Shown here: positions 9,844 through 18,304 of the stretch, piece by piece
How positions within the stretch are numbered: the first letter of the stretch is position 1
Layout: every line of letters begins with the position of its first letter
From: Pseudomonas borbori
Lineage (GTDB): Bacteria; Pseudomonadota; Gammaproteobacteria; Pseudomonadales; Pseudomonadaceae
Direction: 5' to 3'
Assembly: GCF_900115555.1 (NCBI RefSeq)
Contig: NZ_FOWX01000039.1
Location: 1 to 35,891, forward strand
Length of the DNA: 35,891 nt
Translations under genes and position numbers: made by a program
Notes under the pieces: model-generated
Seen by the model: only the letters and a program-made list of their open reading frames with translations
Told to the model about the DNA's origin: nothing
Databases searched by the model: none

Positions 9844-10755
9844 ATGATGACCCTGCGCCAGATCCGCCACTTCATTGCCGTCGCCGAGACCGGCTCAATC
9901 TCCGCCGCTGCCCAGGTCGTACACATCTCCCAATCGACCCTGACCCTGGCCATCCAGCAACTGGAGGACGAGATCGGCGTCAGCCTGTTCAACCGCCACG
10001 CCAAGGGCATGTCACTGACCCACCAGGGTCACCAGTTCCTGCGCCAGGCGCACCTGATTCTGGCCACGGTGGACAACGCCAAGCGCAGCCTGCAACAGAG
10101 CACCGACCAGGTTGCCGGCAGCCTGACCATCGGCGTCACCAGCCTGGTCGCCGGCTACTACCTGGCCGACCTGATCACCCGCTTCCAGCGCGCCTACCCC
10201 AACGTCGACATTCGCGTGATGGAAGACGAACGCCCGTATATCGAGCACCTGCTGGTCAGCGGCGAAATCGACGTCGGCGTACTAATCCTGTCCAACCTGG
10301 AAGACCGCCACGCCTTGCAGACCGAGGTACTGACCCACTCGCCGCTGCGCCTCTGGCTGCCGCCGCAACACCCGCTGCTGGAGCACGACAGCATCAGCCT
10401 GGCGGAGATCGTCAGCGAACCGCTGATCCAGCTGAACGTCGACGAGATGGACCTGAATGCCCAGCGCATCTGGTCCGGCGCCGGCCTGCAGCCGCACATC
10501 ACCCTGCGCACCGGTTCCACCGAGGCGGTGCGCAGCCTGGTCGCCGCCGGCCTGGGCCTGTCCATTCAGCCGGACATGAGCTACCGCCCCTGGTCACTGG
10601 AGGGCGACATCATCGAAGCCCGCGCCGTGGTCGACCTGACCCAGACCCTCGACGTCGGCCTGGCCTGGCGCCGCGGCAGCGCACGACCGGCGCTGGTCGA
10701 CCCCTTCCTCAGCGTCGCCCGCGAGCAACCCGCCGGACGCAAGCCATCTATTTAA
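9844..10755 (+). CDS. LysR-family transcriptional regulator
   Basis: This protein of about 303 residues has an N-terminal winged helix-turn-helix at 1-65: LRQIRHFIAVAETGSISAAA, then SQSTLTLAIQQLEDEIGVSLF. A linker helix and a two-lobed periplasmic-binding-protein-like effector domain follow from about residue 90 (GSLTIGVTSLVAGYYLADL). LysR proteins usually control neighbouring genes in response to a small ligand. The aldehyde dehydrogenase, transporter and patD genes start 138 bases downstream in the same orientation, so it probably regulates polyamine or aminoaldehyde use. In E. coli the equivalent ydc operon has a GntR/MocR-type regulator (YdcR), so the regulator type differs here. Two adjacent ATGs exist; the first is used. 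Confidence 0.9.
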   Translation: MMTLRQIRHFIAVAETGSISAAAQVVHISQSTLTLAIQQLEDEIGVSLFNRHAKGMSLTHQGHQFLRQAHLILATVDNAKRSLQQSTDQVAGSLTIGVTSLVAGYYLADLITRFQRAYPNVDIRVMEDERPYIEHLLVSGEIDVGVLILSNLEDRHALQTEVLTHSPLRLWLPPQHPLLEHDSISLAEIVSEPLIQLNVDEMDLNAQRIWSGAGLQPHITLRTGSTEAVRSLVAAGLGLSIQPDMSYRPWSLEGDIIEARAVVDLTQTLDVGLAWRRGSARPALVDPFLSVAREQPAGRKPSI

Positions 10756-10757
10756 TC

Positions 10758-10893
10758 GAACGCAGCGTTCAGTATTAAGAATTTGTGAGCCTCACGCCCG
10801 GGATCTAGTCTCTTCTTCGCACAACGAGAAGAGCGCATCGGGCCTGAGTCCTATAGCGGCCCGCTGCCCCAATAAGAACAGAGAGCACACCGA
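10758..10893 (+). promoter_or_regulatory. Regulatory gap upstream of the aldehyde dehydrogenase/ydc cluster
   Basis: A 13-base perfect palindrome GAACGCAGCGTTC lies at 10758-10770, right after the LysR stop codon. An inverted repeat CTCTTCT (10810-10816) and AGAAGAG (10827-10833) follows. These could be an operator and a leader hairpin or terminator separating the LysR gene from the cluster. Which protein binds cannot be told from sequence. Confidence 0.45.
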
Positions 10894-12390
10894 ATGGCTG
10901 GCGCAACGACCTCCACGCCCTTTTGCAGCGAACTGTTGATCGACGGGCAACTGCTGGCCGGTGCGGGCGCGGACGAGCCGATCCTCAATCCGGCCAACGG
11001 CGAAGTCCTGACCCAGATTGCCGAAGCCTCGAGCGAACAGGTCGAAGCCGCCATCCTGGCCGCGCACCGGGCGTTCCCCAGTTGGTCGCGGACCACTCCG
11101 CAACAGCGCTCGCTGCTCCTGCTCGGCATCGCCGACGCCATCGAACAGCGCGCCGACCTGCTCGCCGGCCTGGAAGCCCTAAACTGCGGCAAGCCGCTGC
11201 ACCTGGCCCGGCAGGACGACCTCAGCGCCACGGTGGACGTGTTTCGCTTCTTCGCCGGCGCGGTGCGCTGCCAGACCGGCCAGCTGTCCGGCGAATACCT
11301 GCCGGGCTATACCAGCATGGTGCGCCGCGATCCCATTGGAGTAGTGGCTTCGATAGCGCCCTGGAACTACCCGCTGATGATGGCGGCCTGGAAAATCGCC
11401 CCGGCCCTGGCCGCTGGCAACTGCCTGGTATTCAAACCCTCCGAACACACCCCGCTGTCGATCCTGGCCCTCGCCCCGGTGCTCGCCGAACTGCTGCCAC
11501 GCGGCGTGCTGAACATCCTCTGTGGCGGCGGCGAAAGCGTCGGCAGTCACCTGGTCGGCCATCCCAGGGTGCGCATGGTGTCGCTGACCGGCGACATCGT
11601 CACCGGGCAGAAAATCCTCCAGGCCGCGGCCAAGACCCTCAAGCGCACCCACCTGGAACTCGGCGGCAAGGCACCGGTAATCGTCTGCAACGATGCCGAC
11701 CTGCAAGCGGTGGTCGAGGGCGTGCGCAGCTATGGCTATTACAACGCCGGCCAGGATTGCACGGCCGCCTGCCGCATCTATGCTCAAACAGGTATCCATG
11801 ACCGTTTAGTCGCGGAGTTGGGTGATGCCGTGAACAGCCTGCGCTTTGCCCGCAAGACCGACGCGGACAACGAGATCGGCCCGCTGATCAGCGCCCGCCA
11901 GCGCGACCGGGTGGCCAGCTTCGTCGAACGCGCCCTCGGCCAGCCGCATATCGAGCGGGTCACCGGCGCCGCGGTGCATTCCGGCGCCGGTTTCTACTAC
12001 CAGCCGACCCTGCTCGCCGGCTGCCGCCAGGGCGACGAGATCGTCCAGCGCGAGGTGTTCGGCCCGGTGGTCACCGTGACCCGCTTCGACGAGCTGACGC
12101 AGGCGGTGGACTGGGCCAACGACTCCGAATACGGCCTAGCCTCCTCGGTGTGGACCGGCAACCTGGACAAGGCCATGCAGGTCGCCGCCCGTTTGCAGTA
12201 CGGCTGCACCTGGATCAACAGCCACTTCATGCTGGTCAGCGAGATGCCCCATGGTGGCCTCAAGCGCTCCGGCTACGGCAAGGATCTGTCCAGCGACTCG
12301 CTGCAGGACTACAGCGTGGTGCGCCACATCATGGCCCGCCATGGCCAGCAACTGGATCGCCAGCCGCTGGATCGCCAGCCGCTGGATTGA
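10894..12390 (+). CDS. NAD(P)-dependent aldehyde dehydrogenase, PatD-like paralogue
   Basis: This 498-residue enzyme should oxidise an aldehyde to its acid with NAD(P)+. The catalytic Cys is C289 in NAGQDCTAACRIYAQ, and the general-base Glu is E255 in HLELGGKAPV. The N-terminal Rossmann part contains IAPWNYPLMMAAWKIAPALA. It is strongly similar throughout to the PatD enzyme at 16734-18158, so the two are paralogues in one cluster. Aminoaldehydes are therefore the likely substrates. The C-terminus carries an extra tail of about 16 residues ending in repeated QPLDR units, absent from PatD. It follows the LysR gene and precedes ydcS by 88 bases. Confidence 0.88.
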   Translation: MAGATTSTPFCSELLIDGQLLAGAGADEPILNPANGEVLTQIAEASSEQVEAAILAAHRAFPSWSRTTPQQRSLLLLGIADAIEQRADLLAGLEALNCGKPLHLARQDDLSATVDVFRFFAGAVRCQTGQLSGEYLPGYTSMVRRDPIGVVASIAPWNYPLMMAAWKIAPALAAGNCLVFKPSEHTPLSILALAPVLAELLPRGVLNILCGGGESVGSHLVGHPRVRMVSLTGDIVTGQKILQAAAKTLKRTHLELGGKAPVIVCNDADLQAVVEGVRSYGYYNAGQDCTAACRIYAQTGIHDRLVAELGDAVNSLRFARKTDADNEIGPLISARQRDRVASFVERALGQPHIERVTGAAVHSGAGFYYQPTLLAGCRQGDEIVQREVFGPVVTVTRFDELTQAVDWANDSEYGLASSVWTGNLDKAMQVAARLQYGCTWINSHFMLVSEMPHGGLKRSGYGKDLSSDSLQDYSVVRHIMARHGQQLDRQPLDRQPLD

Positions 12391-12478
12391 GTGAGCAATA
12401 CCGACGAGTAGCCCTGACCGGCTGTGCAACGCGACGTGCAACTGCCCCGAGCCCGACAATAGACAAGAGGGAAACCCA

Positions 12479-13630
12479 ATGTTCGTGCAAAAAACCGCTT
12501 TGTTGAGTGCGCTGGCCAGCGCACTGCTGGCCAGCGCCAGCCTGCAGGCCGCCGAAACGCTGACGGCGCTCGGTGACGGCGAAGGGCGCCTGGATATCGT
12601 CGCCTGGCCCGGCTATATCGAGCGCGGCGAGACCGACAAGGGCTACGACTGGGTCACCGGCTTCGAGCAGCAGACCGGCTGCAAGGTCAACGTCAAGACC
12701 GCCGCCACCTCCGACGAAATGGTCAGCCTGATGGCCAAGGGCGGTTACGACCTGGTCACCGCCTCGGGCGACGCCTCGCTGCGCCTGATCGCCGGCAAGC
12801 GCGTGCAGCCGGTCAACATCGACCTGATCCCCAACTGGAAGCACGTCGACGATCGTCTCAAGGACGCGCCCTGGCATACCGTTGCCGGCCAGCATTACGG
12901 CACCCCTTATCAGTGGGGGCCGAACGTGCTGATGTACAACAGCAACGTGTTCAAAGAGGCGCCAACCAGCTGGAAGGTGGTGTTCGAGGAGCAGACCCTG
13001 GCCGACGGCAAGAGCAACAAGGGCCGGGTGCAGGCCTATGACGGGCCGATCTACATCGCCGACGCGGCGCTCTATCTCAAGGCCAGCAAGCCGGAACTGG
13101 GCATCGACGATCCCTACCTGCTCAACGAGACCCAGTACGCCGCGGTACTCGAGCTGCTGCGCGCCCAACAGCCGCTGATCCACCGCTACTGGCACGACGT
13201 CACCGTGCAGATGAACGACTTCAAGAACGAGGGCGTGGTCGCCTCCGGGGCCTGGCCGTATCAGGTCAACGCGCTGCAACTGGAGAAACAGCCGATCGCT
13301 TCGGTGGTGCCGGTAGAGGGCGCCACCGGCTGGGCCGACACCACCATGCTGCACGCCGAGGCCAAGCACCCGAACTGCGCCTACAAGTGGATGAACTGGT
13401 CGCTGGAGCCCAAGGTACAGGGCGACCTGGCCGCCTGGTTCGGCTCCCTGCCGGCGGTGCCGGCGGCCTGCCAGGGCAACGAACTGCTCGGCGCCGAGGG
13501 CTGCAAGACCAATGGCTTCGACAAGTTCGAGCAGATCGCCTTCTGGAAAACCCCGCAGGCCGAGGGCGGCAAGTACGTGCCCTACAGCCGCTGGACCCAG
13601 GACTACATCGCCATCATGGGCGGCAGGTAA
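12479..13630 (+). CDS. ydcS: Periplasmic substrate-binding protein YdcS
   Basis: This 383-residue protein has a cleavable signal peptide at about 1-24 (SALASALLASASLQAAE). It then follows E. coli YdcS almost block for block, with RLDIVAWPGYIERGETDKGY, NVKTAATSDEMVSLMAKGGY and the C-terminal YSRWTQDYIAIMGGR. It belongs to the PotD/PotF-like polyamine-binding group. It would capture a polyamine-like amine in the periplasm and hand it to the YdcTUV transporter. E. coli YdcS has also been reported to have polyhydroxybutyrate synthase activity. A strong AGAGGG lies upstream of the ATG. The 247-base gap to ydcT holds a large hairpin. Confidence 0.93.
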   Translation: MFVQKTALLSALASALLASASLQAAETLTALGDGEGRLDIVAWPGYIERGETDKGYDWVTGFEQQTGCKVNVKTAATSDEMVSLMAKGGYDLVTASGDASLRLIAGKRVQPVNIDLIPNWKHVDDRLKDAPWHTVAGQHYGTPYQWGPNVLMYNSNVFKEAPTSWKVVFEEQTLADGKSNKGRVQAYDGPIYIADAALYLKASKPELGIDDPYLLNETQYAAVLELLRAQQPLIHRYWHDVTVQMNDFKNEGVVASGAWPYQVNALQLEKQPIASVVPVEGATGWADTTMLHAEAKHPNCAYKWMNWSLEPKVQGDLAAWFGSLPAVPAACQGNELLGAEGCKTNGFDKFEQIAFWKTPQAEGGKYVPYSRWTQDYIAIMGGR

Positions 13631-13650
13631 CAACGCCGTAGTGGCCCTGG

Positions 13651-13766
13651 GTAGGATGGGTCGGGCCGCGCAGGTTGAGCGCAGCGATACCCATCAATGA
13701 GCCCGAAGGTCCGCGTCGGATCATCGTCCGCGTGACCATGGGTATCGCAGGCTCAACCCATCCTAC
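13651..13766. repeat. Large inverted repeat inside the ydc operon
   Basis: The outer arms are GTAGGATGGGT at 13651 and ACCCATCCTAC at 13756. Inner arms cover GGTTGAGCGCAGCGATACCC (from 13673) and GGGTATCGCAGGCTCAACC (ending 13758), with one small mismatch or bulge. The unit belongs to a dispersed family also seen at 21441-21474 and near 30532-30665. Placed between ydcS and ydcT, the hairpin could stabilise the ydcS part of the message so that binding protein exceeds membrane components. Confidence 0.8.
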
Positions 13767-13877
13767 GACCGGCAATTTGTTTTACCGCGACCTATTCCTC
13801 CCGACGCTGACCGCCCGTGTCGGCAAACCCTGGCAGCCAGGGCGGGAGGGATGGTCTTCCTCCTGGAGCTTCTCGAC

Positions 13878-14921
13878 ATGACCCTCGCAGTGCAATTCAC
13901 CGGTGTGTCGCGCGTGTTTGGCGAGGTCAAGGCCGTCGACCAGGTGTCCATCGACATCCAGGACGGCGAGTTCTTCTCCATGCTCGGCCCCTCGGGCTCG
14001 GGCAAGACCACCTGCCTGCGCCTGATCGCCGGCTTCGAGCAGCCCAGCGCCGGCAGCATCCGCATTCATGGCCAGGAAGCCGTCGGCCTGGCGCCCTATC
14101 AGCGCGACGTCAACACGGTGTTCCAGGACTACGCGCTGTTTCCCCATATGAACGTGCTGGACAACGTCGCCTATGGCCTCAAGGTCAAGGGCGTGGGCAA
14201 GAGCGAGCGTTACGCCCGTGCCGAAGAGACCCTGGCTCTGGTCGCCCTGGACGGCTACGGCGCCCGTAAACCGGCGCAACTGTCCGGCGGCCAGCGCCAG
14301 CGCGTGGCCCTGGCCCGCGCCCTGGTCAACCGACCGCGGGTGCTGCTGCTGGATGAACCACTCGGCGCGCTCGACCTCAAGCTGCGTGAACAGATGCAGG
14401 GCGAATTGAAGAAGCTGCAACGTCAGCTCGGCATCACCTTCATCTTCGTCACCCACGACCAGACCGAGGCATTGTCGATGTCCGACCGGGTGGCGGTGTT
14501 CAACAAGGGCCGCATCGAGCAGGTCGACAGCCCGCGCAATCTCTATATGAAACCGGCAACCGCGTTCGTCGCCGAGTTCGTCGGCACCTCCAACGTACTG
14601 CGTGGCGAGCTGGCCAAACGTCTCACCGGCCAGGCCCTGCCCTTCTCGATCCGCCCCGAGCACATCCGCTTCGCCGACGATCAGGCGGCCGGCAGCGGCG
14701 AAGTGGAAGTCTGCGGCCTGCTGCACGACATCCAGTACCAGGGCGCCGCCACCCGCTATGAAATCCAACTGGAAAACGGCCAGAACCTCAGCATCAGTCA
14801 GGCCAACGATCAGTGGCAGGCCGGCGCGCCGGTTTACCAACCCGGCCAGCCAGTCACCGCGCGCTGGGCGCGGGCGGCCATGATTGCGCTGCAGGATGCG
14901 ATCCCCGGCGAGGGTCGCTGA
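13878..14921 (+). CDS. ydcT: ABC transporter ATPase YdcT
   Basis: This ATP-binding subunit of about 347 residues powers the YdcSTUV importer. Walker A is GPSGSGKTT, the signature is LSGGQRQRVALARAL, Walker B is VLLLDEPLGALD, and the switch His is in FVTHDQTEALSMSD. A C-terminal regulatory beta domain (TOBE type) follows from about residue 240. The start at 13878 gives MTLAVQFTGVSRVFGEVKAVD, collinear with E. coli YdcT; nine extra in-frame codons upstream are not conserved. Its stop codon is followed by one base before the ydcU ATG, indicating tight coupling. It acts on the cytoplasmic face of the inner membrane. Confidence 0.93.
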   Translation: MTLAVQFTGVSRVFGEVKAVDQVSIDIQDGEFFSMLGPSGSGKTTCLRLIAGFEQPSAGSIRIHGQEAVGLAPYQRDVNTVFQDYALFPHMNVLDNVAYGLKVKGVGKSERYARAEETLALVALDGYGARKPAQLSGGQRQRVALARALVNRPRVLLLDEPLGALDLKLREQMQGELKKLQRQLGITFIFVTHDQTEALSMSDRVAVFNKGRIEQVDSPRNLYMKPATAFVAEFVGTSNVLRGELAKRLTGQALPFSIRPEHIRFADDQAAGSGEVEVCGLLHDIQYQGAATRYEIQLENGQNLSISQANDQWQAGAPVYQPGQPVTARWARAAMIALQDAIPGEGR

Positions 14922-14922
14922 G

Positions 14923-15873
14923 ATGGAGGCGTCGCTGAAAGCCCGCACACCACGGCCAGCCAATGGCCCGCTGCACCGCCTGTCCAACCTGCTTTACCGC
15001 AAGCCGAACCTGTACCTGGCGCTGCTGCTGATCCCCCCGCTGCTGTGGTTCGGTGCGGTCTATTTCGGCTCGCTGCTGACCCTGCTCTGGCAAGGTTTCT
15101 ATACCTTCGACGACTACAGCATGACGGTGACCCCGCAGCTGACCCTGGACAACCTGGCGGCGCTGTTCCTGCCGGCCAACTACGACATCATCCTGCGCAC
15201 CCTGAGCATGGCCATCGCCGTATCGCTGGCCAGCGCCCTGCTGGCCTTTCCCATCGCCTATTACATGGCGCGCTACACTTCCGGCAAGACCAAGGCGTTC
15301 TTCTATATCGCGGTGATGCTGCCGATGTGGGCCAGCTACATCGTCAAGACCTACGCCTGGACCCTGCTGCTGGCCAAGGGCGGGGTGGCCCAGTGGTTCG
15401 TCGACCAGCTCGGTCTGGCGCCAGTGCTGCACTTCATCCTGAGCATTCCCGGAGTCGGTGGCAGCACCCTGTCGACCTCGCACCTGGGGCGCTTCCTGGT
15501 GTTCCTCTATATCTGGCTGCCGTTCATGATCCTGCCGATCCAGGCCGCTCTGGAGCGCCTGCCGCCCTCACTGTTGCAGGCCTCGGCCGACCTTGGCGCG
15601 CGCCCCTGGCAGACCTTCGTCCAGGTGATCCTGCCGCTGTCGATTCCGGGCATCGCTGCCGGTTCGATCTTCACCTTCAGCCTGACCCTGGGCGATTTCA
15701 TCGTGCCGCAACTGATCGGCCCGCCCGGCTTCTTCATCGGCAGCATGGTCTATGTGCAGCAGGGCGCAGTCGGCAACATGCCGATGGCCGCCGCCTTCAC
15801 CCTGGTGCCAATCGTGCTGATCGCCATCTACCTGTCCATCGTCAAACGCCTGGGGGCCTTCGATGCACTCTGA
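14923..15873 (+). CDS. ydcU: ABC transporter permease YdcU
   Basis: This inner-membrane permease of 316 residues has about six transmembrane helices, starting with LYLALLLIPPLLWFGAVYFG. The permease EAA-type loop reads SADLGARPWQTFVQVILPLS at about 215-235; it contacts the ATPase. It belongs to the PotB-like polyamine permease group. The ATG at 14923 begins one base after ydcT ends. An in-frame upstream start at 14884 would lie inside ydcT and lacks support. The end overlaps ydcV by 11 bases. Confidence 0.9.
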   Translation: MEASLKARTPRPANGPLHRLSNLLYRKPNLYLALLLIPPLLWFGAVYFGSLLTLLWQGFYTFDDYSMTVTPQLTLDNLAALFLPANYDIILRTLSMAIAVSLASALLAFPIAYYMARYTSGKTKAFFYIAVMLPMWASYIVKTYAWTLLLAKGGVAQWFVDQLGLAPVLHFILSIPGVGGSTLSTSHLGRFLVFLYIWLPFMILPIQAALERLPPSLLQASADLGARPWQTFVQVILPLSIPGIAAGSIFTFSLTLGDFIVPQLIGPPGFFIGSMVYVQQGAVGNMPMAAAFTLVPIVLIAIYLSIVKRLGAFDAL

Positions 15874-16687
15874 CTCTTCAGCGCAAGGACGGGCCTCCTG
15901 GGGCCTGAAGCTGGCGGCCTGGGGCGGGCTGGTGTTCCTCCACTTCCCGATCCTGATCATCTTCATCTACGCCTTCAACACCGAGAGCGCGGGCTTCAGC
16001 TTTCCGCCGCGGGGCTTCACCCTGAACTGGTTCAGCGTGGCCCTGGCGCGCCCGGACGTGCTCGAAGCGATCACCCTGTCGGCGCAGGTCGCCTGCCTGG
16101 CCACCGCCATCGCCCTGATCCTCGGCACCCTGGCGGCCGCCGCACTGTACCGCCGCGACTTCTTCGGCAAGGAAGGCATCTCGCTGATGCTGATCCTGCC
16201 GATCGCCCTGCCCGGCATCGTCACCGGCCTGGCCCTGCTCGCCGCGTTCAAGACCCTGGGCATCGAGCCGGGCATGTTCACCATCATCGTCGGCCACGCG
16301 ACTTTCTGCGTGGTGATCGTCTACAACAACGTGATCGCGCGCTTCCGGCGTACCTCGTACAGCCTGATCGAAGCCTCGATGGACCTCGGCGCCGACGGCT
16401 GGCAGACCTTCCGCTACATCATCCTGCCCAACCTCGGCTCGGCCCTGCTGGCCGGCGGCATGCTGGCGTTCGCCCTGTCGTTCGACGAGATCATCGTCAC
16501 CACCTTCACCGCCGGTCACGAACGCACCCTGCCGCTGTGGCTGCTCAACCAGTTAAGTCGGCCGCGCGACGTGCCGGTGACCAACGTGGTGGCGATGCTG
16601 GTGATGCTGGTGACCATGCTGCCGATCCTCGGCGCCTATTACCTGACCAGGGGCGGTGAAAGCGTGGCTGGCAGCGGCGGCAAATAG
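15863..16687 (+). CDS. ydcV: ABC transporter permease YdcV
   Basis: This is the second membrane subunit of the importer: 274 residues, about six helices, PotC-like. The first helix is near WGGLVFLHFPILIIFIYAFN. The ATPase-contact loop is ASMDLGADGWQTFRYIILP. The ATG lies inside the last codons of ydcU, so translation is probably coupled. patD follows after 46 bases with AGAGGA before its ATG. The gene order ydcS-T-U-V-patD is the same as in E. coli. Confidence 0.9.
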   Translation: MHSDSSAQGRASWGLKLAAWGGLVFLHFPILIIFIYAFNTESAGFSFPPRGFTLNWFSVALARPDVLEAITLSAQVACLATAIALILGTLAAAALYRRDFFGKEGISLMLILPIALPGIVTGLALLAAFKTLGIEPGMFTIIVGHATFCVVIVYNNVIARFRRTSYSLIEASMDLGADGWQTFRYIILPNLGSALLAGGMLAFALSFDEIIVTTFTAGHERTLPLWLLNQLSRPRDVPVTNVVAMLVMLVTMLPILGAYYLTRGGESVAGSGGK

Positions 16688-16733
16688 GTCCGCCGCCATT
16701 AATTCGTAGAAACCCTAACCAGAGGATTTCGCT

Positions 16734-18158
16734 ATGCAAAGCAAACTGCTGATCAATGGCCGACTGGTCGCCGGGGAAGGTGCCAGCCTGGCGGTGCTCA
16801 ATCCGGCCCTCGGCGCACCGCTGCTGCATATCAACGAGGCCAGTGCCGAGCAGGTCGATGCCGCCGTGCGCGCCGCCGACGCCGCCTTCGACGGCTGGTC
16901 GCAGACCGCGCCGAAAGACCGTGCGCTGTTGCTGCTGCGCCTGGCCGACAGGATCGAAGCCCATGCCGAGGAGTTGGCCAAACTGGAGTCGGACAACTGT
17001 GGCAAACCCTACGCCTCCGCACTCAACGACGAGATTCCGGCTATCGCCGATGTGTTCCGCTTCTTCGCCGGCGCCAGCCGTTGCCTGAGCGGCAGCGCTG
17101 CCGGCGAGTACCTGGCGGGCCACACCTCGATGATCCGCCGTGATCCAATCGGTGTGGTGGCGTCCATCGCGCCCTGGAACTACCCGCTGATGATGGCCGC
17201 CTGGAAGCTCGCCCCGGCCCTGGCCGCGGGCAATACCGTGGTGCTCAAGCCCTCCGAGCAGACCCCGCTGACCGCGCTGAAGCTGGCCGAATTTCTCGCC
17301 GAGCTGTTCCCCGCCGGGGTGGTCAATATCGTCTTCGGCCGCGGCACCAGCGTCGGCAGCCCGCTGGTGAGCCACCCCAAGGTGCGCATGGTGTCGCTGA
17401 CCGGCTCGGTGGCTACCGGCTCGAACATCATCGCCAGCAGCGCCGCCTCGGTGAAGCGCCTGCACATGGAGCTGGGCGGCAAGGCGCCGGTGCTGATCTT
17501 CGACGACGCCGACATCGCCGCCGCGGTGGAAGGCATCCGCACCTTCGGCTTCTATAACGCCGGCCAGGACTGCACCGCCGCCTGCCGCATCTATGCGCAA
17601 AAAGGGATCTACGAGAAGTTCGTCGCCGAGTTGGGCGCCGCCGTCGGCTCGATCAAGCACGGCACCCAGGGCGACGCCAGCACCGAGCTAGGCCCGCTGA
17701 TCACCGCCGAGCACCGCCAGCGCGTGGCCGGTTTCGTCGAGCGGGCCAGCGCCCAGGCGCATATCGAAGTGGTCACCGGCGGCAAGGCGCCCGCCGGTGA
17801 CGGCTTCTTCTTCCTGCCCACGGTGCTGGCCGGCGCCCGGCAAAGCGACGAAATCGTCCGCCGCGAAGTGTTCGGCCCGGTGGTCTCGGTCACCCCGTTC
17901 GACGACGAAGCCCAGGCGCTGGCCTGGGCCAACGACTCCGACTACGGCCTGGCCTCCTCGGTGTGGACCAGCGACGTCGGCCGCGCCCACCGCCTCGCCG
18001 CGCGCTTGCAGTACGGCTGCACCTGGGTCAACACCCACTTCATGCTGGTCAACGAAATGCCCCACGGCGGCCTCAAGCTGTCCGGCTACGGCAAGGACCT
18101 GTCGATGTATGGGCTGGAGGACTACACCGCCGTGCGCCACGTGATGTTCAAGCATTGA
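16734..18158 (+). CDS. patD: Gamma-aminobutyraldehyde dehydrogenase
   Basis: This 474-residue enzyme has the same length as E. coli PatD (YdcW/Prr) and is very similar along the whole chain. It begins MQSKLLINGRLVAGEGA and ends LEDYTAVRHVMFKH. It oxidises 4-aminobutanal, formed when putrescine is transaminated, to GABA using NAD+. The catalytic Cys is C280 in NAGQDCTAACRIYAQ, and the base Glu is E246 in MELGGKAPVLIFDD. With the ydcSTUV importer it forms an uptake-and-oxidation route for putrescine-like amines. No putrescine aminotransferase gene (patA) is in the window, so that step must be encoded elsewhere. A second paralogue sits at the head of the cluster. Confidence 0.94.
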   Translation: MQSKLLINGRLVAGEGASLAVLNPALGAPLLHINEASAEQVDAAVRAADAAFDGWSQTAPKDRALLLLRLADRIEAHAEELAKLESDNCGKPYASALNDEIPAIADVFRFFAGASRCLSGSAAGEYLAGHTSMIRRDPIGVVASIAPWNYPLMMAAWKLAPALAAGNTVVLKPSEQTPLTALKLAEFLAELFPAGVVNIVFGRGTSVGSPLVSHPKVRMVSLTGSVATGSNIIASSAASVKRLHMELGGKAPVLIFDDADIAAAVEGIRTFGFYNAGQDCTAACRIYAQKGIYEKFVAELGAAVGSIKHGTQGDASTELGPLITAEHRQRVAGFVERASAQAHIEVVTGGKAPAGDGFFFLPTVLAGARQSDEIVRREVFGPVVSVTPFDDEAQALAWANDSDYGLASSVWTSDVGRAHRLAARLQYGCTWVNTHFMLVNEMPHGGLKLSGYGKDLSMYGLEDYTAVRHVMFKH

Positions 18159-18199
18159 AGGCGCCTGCGTAGGCTGGCATCTACCCACGAACCAACCCC

Positions 18200-18276
18200 G
18201 TAGGGTGCGTTGCGCGCACCACAGGCTTGCGAGAACTCGCTGGTGCGCACGGCCTAGGCGGCCCCGCGCACCCTAC
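18200..18276. repeat. Intergenic inverted repeat after patD
   Basis: The outer arms are GTAGGGTGCG (18200-18209) and CGCACCCTAC (18267-18276). The inner arms are GCGCACCA (18214-18221) and TGGTGCGC (18241-18248). The same core words recur at 3544-3565 and 30699-30740. It separates patD from the SnoaL-like gene and may weaken or end the upstream transcript. Confidence 0.75.
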
Positions 18277-18304
18277 GAATCCCCCCCCAGCTGGAGCAAT
18301 AACA

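Noticed and set aside
12348..12390. Tandem 15-base units considered as a CRISPR or regulatory repeat
   Set aside because: They are inside the coding frame, few in number and without spacers.
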